A stretch of DNA of 64,000 nt from Limnomonas spitsbergensis (lineage: Eukaryota; Chlorophyta; Chlorophyceae; Chlamydomonadales): NCBI GenBank assembly GCA_037349105.1, contig JAYJMM010000025.1:62001-126000 (forward strand), given 5' to 3'. Position 1 is the first letter of the stretch, and every line of letters starts with the position of its first letter. Under the pieces are notes generated by a model, which saw only the letters and a program-made list of their open reading frames with translations, was not told where the DNA came from and did no database searches. Position numbers and translations under genes: made by a program. Below are positions 30,605-41,775 of this stretch, in pieces.

Positions 30605-31172
30605 TGTGTACCGTAAACCGTCTTTGACTCCGCGCACAAATTAAATAATTATAGGGGTGCGCGGACATGGTGCGCGATAATATTAATTCAAAAAAGTCAG
30701 CTGCGCGGAGCGTCAGTCAGGTGCCCAAAAAACTATTTGGGGGTGCGCGGTATGAATTAAAAACAGCACTTTTTACAAAAATTGTGCGCTAGCGCGCGAC
30801 TGTTTGATTCAACATCCGTTTAGTCATCCTTGTCAAGTTTGACGGCGCTGATAGTGCCAGACGAAGTGCCAGACGTTTTCCCTGCTTATGCCTTGAGAGC
30901 GTTACGGTATCGTTGCTAGCAGGCGGGTGCTAGCATCAAACGAAGTTTTAACTGAGCTTTCCGGTACAGGCTGAAAGTGCTGCGCGGACTAAAATTTAAA
31001 TTATTTCAGTGATTCGCGATGTGCAATTAAATTCTTTGCTGCGCGGCGTTAAATTATATTAAAATTTCGTCGCTGCGCGCACTAAAATTAAATTCTTTTT
31101 GGGGTGCGCGGACTAATTAAATAATTATTTTTTCCGGGGTGCGCGGAGTCTAAGGCGTTTTACTGTGTACCA
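30605..31172. mobile_element. Non-autonomous inverted-repeat DNA element, copy 1
   Basis: The left end reads TACCGTAAACCGTCTTTGAC then TCCGCGCAC; the right end, reverse-complemented, reads GGTACACAGTAAAACGCCTT then AGACTCCGCGCACC. These form imperfect terminal inverted repeats of about 30 bp. The inside is AT-rich with repeated GGGTGCGCGG motifs and no coding capacity. The same sequence occurs in reverse orientation at 50,898-51,780. Confidence 0.75.
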
Positions 31173-33188
31173 ATTGTACGAGGGCGTCCAGAATAAAAGT
31201 CTCAGTGTACCGTACCGGAATATGGTACTTGTTTGCCTAAATCTCTCGGCCATGCTTGCTCCAGGACCTGTGTGTGGGCGGGTGGCGGGTTTGCTATGTC
31301 ACGATGCATTCCAGCCACAGTTTATGGTGCACAAATCAGCTTCAATTCAGCTACATGACGGCCCCCAGCTAAGGGGGGCTTGGTATTGCATGCACGGTGC
31401 TTGAGCTGCCGGCCCTAGGCCGGTCATGATTCGGCCCCTCCATTGGCCCAGTGGTGGCTGCCCAACAGCCTCCCAAAGGCGGTCTGGTGTAGCCTAAAAG
31501 AAACACGGAATCAAGCGTCTTGTAAGCTTCCAGGAGACAAGTCTTAAAGTACCATTTCTTTTTACCTAAATTACTTTTACCTAAATTATTTTTACCTACG
31601 GTACATTTTACCTAAATTACTTTTACCTTCATTATTTTTACCTACATTTTACCTAAATTACTTGTTACCTACATTACATTTGCTCCAGGACCTGTGTTTG
31701 GCAGGTTCGTAACGCGATAAGGCATGCCGGCGTCTCTTATGCTTCCAGGATGAGAGGGATGTCCGAGCCCTCTCATGCTCGTGTGATTAAAAACCACGGT
31801 TGATCTCCTGCTCTTGCTCATGTGTGATTCTACTCTGCACTGCTGCAGGAAACGAAAGGGTTACTCAGGTGTGGGGTCATGCCGGGGCAAGATGACTAGA
31901 ATCCAGCGCAACAGGTCATGCCATGGCATAATCACTGGAATTCAATCCAGGGCAACTGTGGCTGGGGTACTCGGGGTACAGGGCAGCTAGATGTACATCC
32001 GCATTGGAGGCTATCAGCTACGTCGGAAATCACCTGGTCTCTCGATAATCAAAAGGTGTTTATTTTGTCTAATGCGCACCAAGCCAACTTTTGGGGTGGT
32101 TGCCGGTCAGCCACCACTGGGTCGATGAGGGGACCTACCTCGACTGGCCTACTGACGGTGCCACGCTGGCCCACCAGGCCGGGCATCTCCTCTGAGGACC
32201 CTGTCACCACGAAACAACAGCGCTGAGTCAGGGAGGCGCCAAGGCACTGAGTAGTGGGGATGGCCGGACACGGCTGCTGCGGACGCTTGGGCAGATGATG
32301 TTCCTGTGGGCCACTGCCGAGCACGACAGTGGCCGCAAAGGACCTGCTCTGAGCCGCAGGTGTGGGCGGAGCATGCGCAGCAGGCGGGGGCTGCTTTTTC
32401 TTTTGCTTGGACTTTACAAAGTGGGAGGCAGGCCGCCCAACCCTGAAAAACCTGAGACGCTAACACAAGAAAAGCAGCCCGGGTGCGCATGGGGCCCTCG
32501 TCGGCAGCTAAGAGAAGGCGGGAGAGCCCCAATGGCTCCAGTTGGGTGTGGACTGAGGACCAAAAGTTCGGACTCTGGATGCTAGATTAGGGGACGGCCC
32601 CGAGGAGCGGACACTGTACAGAGACGCACCCTTACTTTGCTCTTTGTCTCCCTACATCGCATCTATTGCGAAATATATATATGAATGTTTGTGAAGACTA
32701 AATCGTGACGAATCTGGAAATTCCGAGGTTGGATGCTTTCTTGTCAGGGATAGCTTTCTGACTCCTGCTTGTGCTGTGGGAATGCTTGTCTGTTAGACTA
32801 ACTGGCCCCTGTGCTTCCTTCTGGCTTTCGACCGTTGCGTCGTAAAGGTTGCGTCGAACACTTGCATATTATATTGGAATGGACATTTTGCTTGCATTAA
32901 TAGCTCTGGATAATTCGACGAGTTGTCTGTTTCGCAACCTATTTGCGAAGTCCTAACCAGCAGAAATATCCAGCCCTGTTGTCTACTGGTTCCCAATTGT
33001 GAGAGACTTGCTCACCTATGGAAACTTGCAGAATATTCCAGCCTTGCCCTCACCTGCGGGAACCAGTATTGCTTGTTATTATGCTTCTGGATTAAATGTC
33101 TTAATTATGACATTGCAAATTGGGTGACGCCACCGGTGCGTATCAATCGTCCTAACTGCTGCGTATGCATTTCCTTTCGATGCGCAGG
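31173..33188. other. Region upstream of the nuclease-kinase gene
   Basis: No gene recognised. Two similar 50-bp segments (CTCCAGGACCTGTGTGTGGG at about 31,259 and CTCCAGGACCTGTGTTTGGC at about 31,682) form a direct repeat around a TTTTACCTAAATTAC tandem repeat (31,550-31,680). The promoter and 5' leader of the gene starting at 33,189 should be here but cannot be placed. Confidence 0.45.
31550..31680. repeat. Tandem repeat TTTTACCTAAATTAC
   Basis: Roughly eight imperfect copies of a 15-17 bp unit TTTTACCTAAATTAC. Confidence 0.85.
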
Positions 33189-33483
33189 ATGGTCTTATTT
33201 GATACTACACAGAGCCTCATAGAGTTCCTAGACGACCTCCAGCAGGGCTACGGCGGAAGATATGGGCATGTTCTCTGGGACGCAGAGATCCGTTCTTCAG
33301 ACGTGAGTCTTGATTAGCAGCTCAAGGACCGGTGAAGATGCACGAGCCCCCCTTTTGCCCAGTGCTCCTTCATGGTGCCTCCTCCCGCTCCCATACAGGA
33401 GCTGGCAGCTTGCAGCGCGGAGGCGCTGCAGGGGCTGGGAGTTCACAACGTCGCACATGCTAGCAATATTCAGCGCAAGTCTG
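33189..33483 (+). CDS. Gene 1, proposed first two exons
   Basis: ATG at 33189 opens MVLFDTTQSLIEFLDDLQQG, then YGGRYGHVLWDAEIRSSD, to donor GAC|GTGAGT at 33302. Acceptor ATACAG|GAG at 33399 opens ELAACSAEALQGLGVHNVAH, then ASNIQRKS, to donor TCTG|GTGAGA. The single left-over G fits the GC at 37586. Linkage to the downstream exons is by strand, phase and distance only. Confidence 0.5.
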
Positions 33484-36400
33484 GTGAGAACTCAATGATG
33501 TAACCACAGGGGCTCTCATGAATATCGATTCCATGCTACCGCCCGTCTCCTTGCCCCACACCTGCTCCCCCCCCCGCATCTGGAGCCCCGAGTAGGAGTG
33601 CGCCCAACAGGTGTGTGTTGTGCCTGCCTCGTGGCGGCTCGCCCCCTTGGGGCCTGCACAAAACTGAACTGCATTTTGCTCATCAGCCTCCGGCCGTCGT
33701 TTTGCGTTTCACACGCCTGTCCCCGGGGTGGGTGGGACTCAGTCCCCGCATGGTCTCACTAGAGCATAAACTCCATGCATGTGCTGCCGCCCCCCAACCT
33801 GCCCCATCCCCCCACATTTGGAACCTTGCGCCCTCTGAGGGATGCACAAGCACCTCCTGGCATGGACATGGGGGTGCAGTGAGTGCACGCAGCTGAAGTG
33901 TGACCTCATGCATGGGGTGCTCTGGCACAGCTGGTGCTGTCGCACGCCTCCCCAGGGTGGGTGGGACTGCTCCATGCCGCCTCAGTGCTTGCATGACTCT
34001 GCAGGGTACATCCCTCCCAGCCCCTAGCAGTTCTCCAGCCCCTCCTTGCCCTCAGAGGAGTGCAAGGTGGGGTTACGCACAGACGCGTGGCCCAGCCGCC
34101 GGGGTGGGGTAGCGCACTTGTGAACACAGCCTTATCCCCATCTCGCACGTGCAGGCCGACCAGAGCCCCCCTTGCATCTGGCCCTCCCTTGCTGCTCTCG
34201 CACGTACTCGCACGTCCTGCATGCATGGGCTCTCTGTGACCATAAGGTGTCTGTTTGGGGTCCGATCGGGCCTTTGGTGGCTGTGCGGCGGATTGCCCTA
34301 GGTGCATGTCCCCGGGTACAGCCTGCTTGCCTAGTGGTGTGTTCCCGTCTCCAGGGTGCAGCCTTCCTGCCTGGTGGTGTGTGCCCCGCATGACCACGCG
34401 CTGGTCCCTGTGTGGCTCCATGTGGGCCGCGTGCACGGGGTAGCATTGGTTAGGACCGTGTGCATGGGGGTGCGTGCGGAGGACACATGACGGAGTGATA
34501 TCTTCGGACGTCCCCACACCATTCCCTGCATTCCTCTGCCACGTGCCTTCTGCCGGATGCCATGATCCATTATGGGAGCAGCCTCAGCTGGTGCCATGCC
34601 CCGTCATGCCTCGGGCAAGGCTTAGACTTATGCCATGCTTGCGTATGGGAGGAGGCCATGCCAGGTTGCAGGACAATCGAGACCCTTGAGCACCCCCATG
34701 CAGGTCATGTGTCATGCGCCCCCCCTTCACGGTAGTTGCTGTCACATGCCCCCCCTGCAAGGCAGGTGCTGACACGCCTGTCCCCGGGGTGGGTGGGACT
34801 GCCCAATCAGTCCCCGCATGGTCTCCCAAGAGCCCCGGAATGGGCGAAATAAAAAAACTCAATGAATGTGCAGCCATTCGCCATCCAGTGTGGCTGGCAG
34901 CGCTTGCACGTGGCCTGCAGAAGGGTAGCTCAACTGTAGCCGAGGGTAGCTGGATGGTAGCTGAACTGTAGCCCATCTGAACTAGCACCATGGGCCTGAC
35001 AGGTAGTGGCCAGCATCCTACAGTGGTGCTCCCCGCTGTCGCGCCACTCTCCCCTGCTGTTTTCCTTTTTTTCTTCCACAAGGCCATATTCGGCAGTCTG
35101 CCCCGCGTGTTGACCGGCCTAAGGAGCGTGGCCGGCAAGAAGGGTACAGGCAGTAAACCCCACTGCCACCCTGGTGGATGCGGTGGGGCAGTGCATTGTG
35201 GATGGTGTTTCAGCGCATGGCAGATGGTGGGGAAAAGCATGGTGGGGCTGCACACTAGCACGCTAGCCCTGTCCATGGGTTGTGAAACGCACCTGTGTTT
35301 CTCCCATTGCTGCCCTCATGCATGTTGTGCCCCAATGCACCCCCATGCGCCCCCTCCAAAGCTGCCGCCGGGCCCACATGCCCTGGAGCATGACACTGTT
35401 AGGTAGTGGCCAACAACAGGTCTGCAGGAAGGCGGCTGCATGCCGCCTTGGAGCTTGCATGACTCTGCATGGTACATCCCTCCCAGCCCCCTAGCAGTTC
35501 TCCAGCCCCTCCTTGCCCTCAGAGGAGTGCAAGGTGGGGCTGCGCACAGACGCGTGGCCCAATCGCCGGGGTGGGGTAGCGCACTTGTGGTTCCCCCATT
35601 GTTGCCCTCTCTCATGCTGCAGCCCCCCCACGCTAGTCCCCTGCCGTGGCCAAGACACGCGGGCTTCAATGAAATCTAAGTGCGCACAGATTGAGGATCG
35701 GCCAGGCAAGGGACTACGGTATGTGCGCCAGGTCCCAGTCCCGGTCTCGATGGGTCACACATGGTTCAGGATGCACCCGTTCCTCCGCACCTGTCCCCGA
35801 TGTCCCCGCTGCTGCTCCCGCCGCCGCCGCTGCAGGCAACAAGCACCAGATGATTCGTCAGGAAATGAGCAAATATCGAAAAGTGGTGTAGCAGACACCT
35901 CATGGGCAGCAGGCACTGCGCTCCGAGGCAGGGGGGGGGGGCTCCATAGCAATGTAGGGAGGTGTGCCCCGCTCGCGCTTGTTTTGGTGCAAATGAGGCT
36001 AGGGTAGGGGGCCCAAGGTCCCTTGAACAGGGCTTCTGGCTTGTGAGCTGCTCTACATCTACACTGTGGCCCCCGGCCAGAGGCCCCATGTGCGGCAAGG
36101 CATGCTGCCTGGCCTCCAGCCTGTGCTCTTGGGGTACTTGCTGCTAGTCAGCAGCCCTGGCCATGAACGGCTGCGTGCGCCCTGCGCTCCCTATGCTCAT
36201 TCAGAGGCCTATGCTAGGGGAGGTAACAACAGGTCTGCATGAAGGCGGCCGCATGCCGCCCTGGAGCTTGCCAGACCCTGCAGGGTACATCCCTCCCAGC
36301 CCCCTAGCAGTTCGCCAGCCCCTCCTTGCCCACAGAGGAGTGCAAGGTGGGGCTGCGCACAGACGCGTAGCCCAGTCCCGGGGTGGGGCAGCGCACCCCC

Positions 36401-39400
36401 CTGAGACTCATGCGTTCAAACCGCCTGCACCCCCCCTGCGAGTGCCCTGCCTCACGCCAACCCCTCCCTACTGGTGCCGCCATCCCAGCTGAGCAACATT
36501 CCGCTGCGACTCACAGGGATCGCAGGGCTGAGAGCTGCACCCCGTTTTGAATGTCCCCCCGCATGGGCTCCCAAGAACCCCAGCACTCCCCCTTATTTCA
36601 CAACCTCAACTGCTACCCCTTCCCTGCCTCGCCCACACGACCCATGCACATGTGCATGCGGCCCATGCAGCTGGGCACAGATAACCTACTGCCTGGCTTT
36701 GCTATTTTAATTATTTCCTGACATTTTGTTTGCTCGTGATTGCAGCGGAAGCGGTGCAGCCGGCGGCAGCAACGAAAGGTGGGCGTAGGGAGGGGATCTA
36801 GGGTGAGGCAGAAGGGTGGGGTCCGTTTCACTGTTGTGAGCTATGGAACACGCTTGGCCCCTGCACTCAAGCGACGTCCACTGTAGCCGCTAAAAAACAG
36901 TGCGGTAGGCAAGTAGGGGCAGGGTCCCCGGGCCCCCTTCTTTAAATTTTGGCGCTATTTGGAGGGATCGCCGTCCTCACAAGTTGTCGGCAGGCCTCCC
37001 CGCGGCCGCTAAAGGCCAGTTAGGCCCCAAACCTAGATCGGCCACCGTCATGAGGCCCTAGCAGCATGGCCACAGTTTGGGCCGGAGGCCGGAGTGTAGC
37101 TGCCAAGTTGCTGACCTTAATTTATACAAACTGCTGAAGGACCCCTTCTTCTCCTGCCGTCGTGGCCCCCTAGGTTGCCGCCCTGAACGCCTGAGCACCT
37201 TCCAACCCTCCTGGCTGCCCTTTTTGCCCCACTTGGCCCTCCAGCCCCCGAGGCAGGCCCACAGTTGTTTGGACCAGCCTCTCCCCCCATGGTTGCGGCC
37301 CGTCTCTTCCCCCCCCCTGCCCCCCCCCCCCCGCATTTTCCGTGGAGGGGTGCGCGAGTTTTTTTATTTTTAAATTATTTGTTCCCTTGCTGACTGCAGT
37401 GGAGGCTGCAGCAGCTGCTGTGGCGCCTGTCCCCTTCCCTCCCGCCCGCCTTTGCACCCGTCCCCTTAAGGCTCTCCTCATGCACTGTGGTGGGAGGGGC
37501 AGGTGGGGCTCTAGGGTGGGTCCAAGGGGTGGCGTCTCAGCGCCCTGCCTCCCTCCCTCCCCATGACTTACGCTGCTCAATGTAGGCAAGGTCAACGTGC
37601 TTGATGCCGCGTTGAGTACATGCAAGCTGCTGAAGCTGGAGCCCACCCAGACAAAACGAAGTTCGAGCAGCCATAAGAGCAGAAGGTCCCGCAGCTTCAG
37701 AACCTGCACTGAGATGGACATTGATGGGGGATTGAACAGGCTCTGCGATCTTCTGCGAGACTGCTCCATCATGGTGGACGCCCCCCTCATAACTGCTCCT
37801 GCACTGGCCGGCAACGAGGGTGGTGTTGCCTCAGCATTTGCTTCCCACCAGCTTCCGGTTGTTCATCAGGTGAGGCACGGCTACTTTCTGCACCATGCCT
37901 ATTGCAAATGAGGCGCTCGTGCTTTACCGGTGCACTGCTGCCATGCCAAACTATTCAGCGAGAGCAAATTTTCGAAGCGCACGCTTCTTGTTAGAGTGCA
38001 TGTTGTTCCACAGGCCGCCTCACATGGACACATGGGACTTGTAAATAGCATGGCGTCATGCTATTGAGACTGTTTGGAAGGTCGTTGTCCCCTCCGCCTC
38101 CTGGATCAGCCACGCCATGCCTCGCTCTTTGAGTGCTCCACCCTGGAGCTCCTTGTCGGAGTACTAGAAGCTCTGCATGGCCTGTGTGGTCACACCACCG
38201 CATGCTGTTGTAGCGCAACCCGTTCCTTCACCCCACCACCAAGCTTGTCTCTACCCCTCTGAAGTTCCAATGTGCATCTATCAATCCTGTTCTCATGAGC
38301 TTCCCTGCATTGCCTCTGATCGGTGCCACCTTTGCAGATCCTCAGGGCCCTTGAGGTAAAAGCCCGCTGCGGCACTGGCGACGGAAATCAGGCCATCACA
38401 TCCTACTGCGACATCAAGGTCTTCAATGCTTTTGCGGAGGAGGCGAGTGCAGATGACATCCTAATAGGGCTTCTGGAGTTCAAGACTTTCTGGAAGATCG
38501 ATCTCTGCGGCAAGTCGCTGGTCGAGGTGGTCAACATCGAGGACAATGTCGCCAGTGTGTTTGAGCAGAACGCCAAGAACGCTGTACAGCAGGTGTGCAT
38601 GTCTCCCTTTTCCCGACACCTTATGGCATGCTGCCATCTTGACTGGGCGTGGATGATGAGCAGAGCGCTGTGCCCTGATGGTGTTCTTTGGGGCTGAAGG
38701 AAGGGCTGTGTGTCACATGTGGTGTGCCACAGAAATTGCGAACTGCGTAGTGCTTTGCCGAGATGTGCTGTCATGCACTGCAAGGCCACAGTTTGGCTCA
38801 GTAGTTTGACCATCCGCTATCGCAAGGATGTCTCAAGCAAGACCCACAACTATCTATGAGCACTTGCGCCCCTCCCTCAGAAAAAATATTCAAATCTCAG
38901 TTGTTCAGTGAAATGGAACGTGTCTCCCTGTGATCTGCTTCTTTTGCCCAGCTCTTTGGGGACCTCATTCACTGCAACAAGGCTGTGGGCTTGCTGAGCA
39001 CCTTCAACCAGAGCTGGATGGTCCGACGTACGGCGGCTGACTCGCTCGATTTGCAGGTGTGCACACGCAAGCAGTTGCTACTTCATCTGTAGCTCAATCC
39101 TTGGTAAACACACCAGGTAAAGCTTGACTGGCTGCATGGGGTGCAATCACTCAGGTGCTCTCAGTTGGTCTTGCTGCGACTGGTCTTGCCTGCCCTTTTG
39201 GGGAGCCAGCCATTGAGAAATGTGACACCATGGGACAGCGTGACCATCATGGCCTGCTACAGCCTTGATAGCCCTGACAGCCATTTGGGTCTTGGTGACC
39301 TTCGGCTCTTGACTTGTTGCCAGACCATGACCTTGACCATCTCAGCATGAGTGGTTTGAGCGACCGAGGGACACATCACGACGATCGACGTCGCGCTTTC

Positions 39401-41775
39401 CCTTTGTTGTCGCAGATTTCGAAGGCGTTTACCCCGCAAGACCGCCACTTGCTACTAATGGTGTACGCTTTAAAGGTATGTCCACTTGCCGCACAATGCG
39501 CTTCCAGGGATGCGTGTGTGTCTCAAAATCAGTCCCCTTCATGCTCTCTAAATACGTTGCCAGATTTGATGTTTGAAGATCTTACTTTGTGTGCATGCTA
39601 TGACACATGGTTTGCAATGTTGTGACCTATGCCAATTGATCAGCTATGTTCTGTGCTGTATAGTAAGTGAAGTGACTTGAACTGACACGGCATGGTCTAC
39701 ATTTGTTGCATGCAGCATTATACAGCACTCAACACGTCACGTAGCTCATACCACAACACTTGCACCATTGATTCTAGCTGCTGCTGTTGTGGCTGCTCCC
39801 GACCCTGCAGGAGATGACACTCGCAGCGCCGATGCCGAAGGAGGATGTCCCGGATTCCCAGCCAAGCGAGAATAACCCGTACGGCTCGGGGAGTGAGCCA
39901 CAGGACAACGGGGAAAATGACGATGAAACCGGTGATCCAAGCTATCAGGGCAACGACGGACCCAAGCGCCCGGGCGAGGTGAACAGCACCCACCAGTCGC
40001 CCCGCAAGAGGCGGAGCGGCCAGTCATATAGCCTGGGCCTGAGCAGCACACTGCAGATCTGGTCTCTGAAAAGCATGCAGCTCGGTGAGTGGCCCAACAC
40101 CAGCTTGAAAGTATGCAGTCGTGAAATTATACGCGCCTCGGAAAGGGATAATTTTCCGTGTGCAGCAAGGAACATCATTCGGTTCGGACATGTGTCTGAC
40201 TAATTTCTATGTGCATGTGCGCACACATTCATTTTTGGCATGTGGCCAGGTTGTGCTGATGTATTGGGTGCGCAAAGCAACGGCATAGTAGCCTGCGTCC
40301 CCTTTGATCATGTGGTTCTCACACACTGTGCAAATCACAGCATGGTGAAATGTTGATAGGGTTAAGTCTCTTATTGTACACATAAGTCTTTGCCGTGTGT
40401 CATCATCCATCTTCCACAATTCGTTTTTTTTGTTTAGTTGGTGCTGTTTGAGATGGCAGCTATGAGCTATGGTGCTTGCTCCAAAAATGGGATTCACCTT
40501 GCAGGGTGGCAAAGCTTTGTAGTCGCTTGAACGTGCTACCTAAGTGCTCAATGCCATGCTCATAGTTGGTGCGGTAGGGCAATATATGCCACATCTCTTC
40601 AATCTCACTGAGCACATGGCTATTTTCCCAATCCACGTCTCTCTTCCCAGGTAAGCTCATCAGTATCGGCGGCACTGGCACTGTGTATGGTGCTCGTCTC
40701 CACGGCACCCAACCCGCGGCCGTCAAGTGCTTTGGGGCCACCCGCGACGGCGAGGCGGAGATGCTGAAGGAGCTGGATATGTACCGCAAGGTGCAGTGCC
40801 TGCAAGGGGTGTCTGTGCCTACCGTCCTGGCGCACGGGCTTATGGACCACACCTTCTCCCCTTTCATCGCCATGTCATTGGAGGGCAACTCGCTTGCTTC
40901 ATCAGGTGTGACACACCACGCTCTTGTCTGCATTGTTGATTGCCTTAGCATACACCATCTATCGTGTTGCAGGCATGACCATCATTTGGCCAATTGTGTT
41001 TTGTTGTGAGCTGGGCTGACCAGCTTCTTGCCCCTACTGTATCTTAAAATACCAGACTTGACAATATTTTGAAGTGGTGCACATGATCCACTATTGCATG
41101 TGGGATGATTGGGAACATGCTCTGCTTAGGGAGTTTGTATTGGTTGACCTGCAGCGGGTGCGGCTGTGATTGCCATATGCTCTTATTCTTGTTGCAAGAT
41201 GCCTGTCATGGTGTGCTTGCATTTTTAATTGTTGAGGATTACATGGGAGGCCGGCCGCCGAGCAGCCTTTATCCCTAAAGAACTGAACCTAGGAAAACCT
41301 AGGAGGCAGACAAGTAAGGAGCCGAAGGGCCCAACATCATGACAACAAGAGAAGGCCTGGGGGCCAACCCAAACACTAGAGCAGCCACAGCAGAGCACAA
41401 GCCCTAAGAGCCAAGCCCCAAAGCAGACAGCTACCAAGAACTAACTTGCATGCCTAGACCATGAACCCTGAACCCTAGTCACATCCACAGCCAGTGTTGG
41501 CATTCCTTGACATAGCGCGCGCTTCTTTGCATGCCCTCGCCCCACCAGGTGTCACGGCAGAGACCAGCGTTGCTGCGGTGTCAACAATGCAGCAGCTGCA
41601 CCAGCTGGGCATACTGCACGGTGACGTGCGTCTGGAAAACCTGGTCGTCAACCAGGACACGGGCTCTGTCAAGGTCATCGACCTGGGGCGTTCAGTCTTG
41701 GGTGCCAGCCGAAAGGCATGCGCAGCAGAGATTGCCAAGCTTCAGCAGCTGCTGCATGGCTGTGTGCATGGGTGA
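33189..41775 (+). CDS. Nuclease-like plus protein kinase-like protein (Crinkler-type), gene 1
   Basis: Exons with phase-consistent GT-AG junctions: 33189-33302 (ATG start proposed), 33399-33483, optional 36746-36778, 37586-37869, 38338-38592, 38952-39056, 39416-39475, 39811-40084, 40651-40905, 41549-41775 (TGA). Without the optional exon about 540 residues result. The middle exons give a PD-(D/E)XK-like pattern: CDIKVF, then LLEFKTFW, then LFGDLIHCNKAVGLLSTFN. The last two exons give a compact kinase-like fold: GGTGTVYGA glycine loop, AAVKCF lysine, HGDVRLENLVV catalytic loop and VIDLGRS in place of DFG. SPRKRRSG may be a nuclear signal. This nuclease-plus-kinase arrangement resembles eukaryotic CR (Crinkler) proteins. 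The N-terminal exons are joined by inference across a 4.1 kb intron. Confidence 0.7.
33484..37585 (+). other. Long intron (or introns) of gene 1 with dispersed repeats
   Basis: A block of about 150 bp around CCCCTAGCAGTTCTCCAGCC and GAGTGCAAGGTGGGG occurs three times (33,960-34,122; 35,430-35,590; 36,252-36,395). A second one, CTGTCCCCGGGGTGGGTGGG, occurs at 33,717 and 34,780. Candidate small exons at 35836-35882 (NKHQMIRQEMSKYRK) and 36746-36778 have acceptors; only the latter keeps phase with the following exon. Confidence 0.5.
38338..39056 (+). CDS. Gene 1 exons carrying the PD-(D/E)XK-like core
   Basis: Exon 38338-38592 contains CDIKVF followed about 20 residues later by GLLEFKTFWKIDL, an acidic residue then ExK spacing as in PD-(D/E)XK enzymes. 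Exon 38952-39056 contains LFGDLIHCNKAVGLLSTFNQ then SWMVRR, resembling the helix-strand segment after the ExK in CR-associated nuclease domains. Assignment rests on pattern only. Confidence 0.55.
40651..41775 (+). CDS. Gene 1 kinase-like domain exons
   Basis: 40651-40905: GKLISIGGTGTVYGARLHGT, Lys in AAVKCF, Glu in EMLKELDMY, and a hinge near FSPFIAMSLEGN. 41549-41775: LHQLGILHGDVRLENLVVN with catalytic Asp and Asn, and VIDLGRS (Leu for Phe in DFG). The protein stops about 28 residues later, so the C-lobe is short, as in some CR/FunK1-like kinases. A 643-nt intron separates the exons. Confidence 0.75.

Noticed and set aside
35836..35882. Additional exon of gene 1 (NKHQMIRQEMSKYRK)
   Set aside because: The acceptor and incoming phase fit, but the outgoing phase does not match the next exon and the donor GTGGTG is weak; left out of the model.
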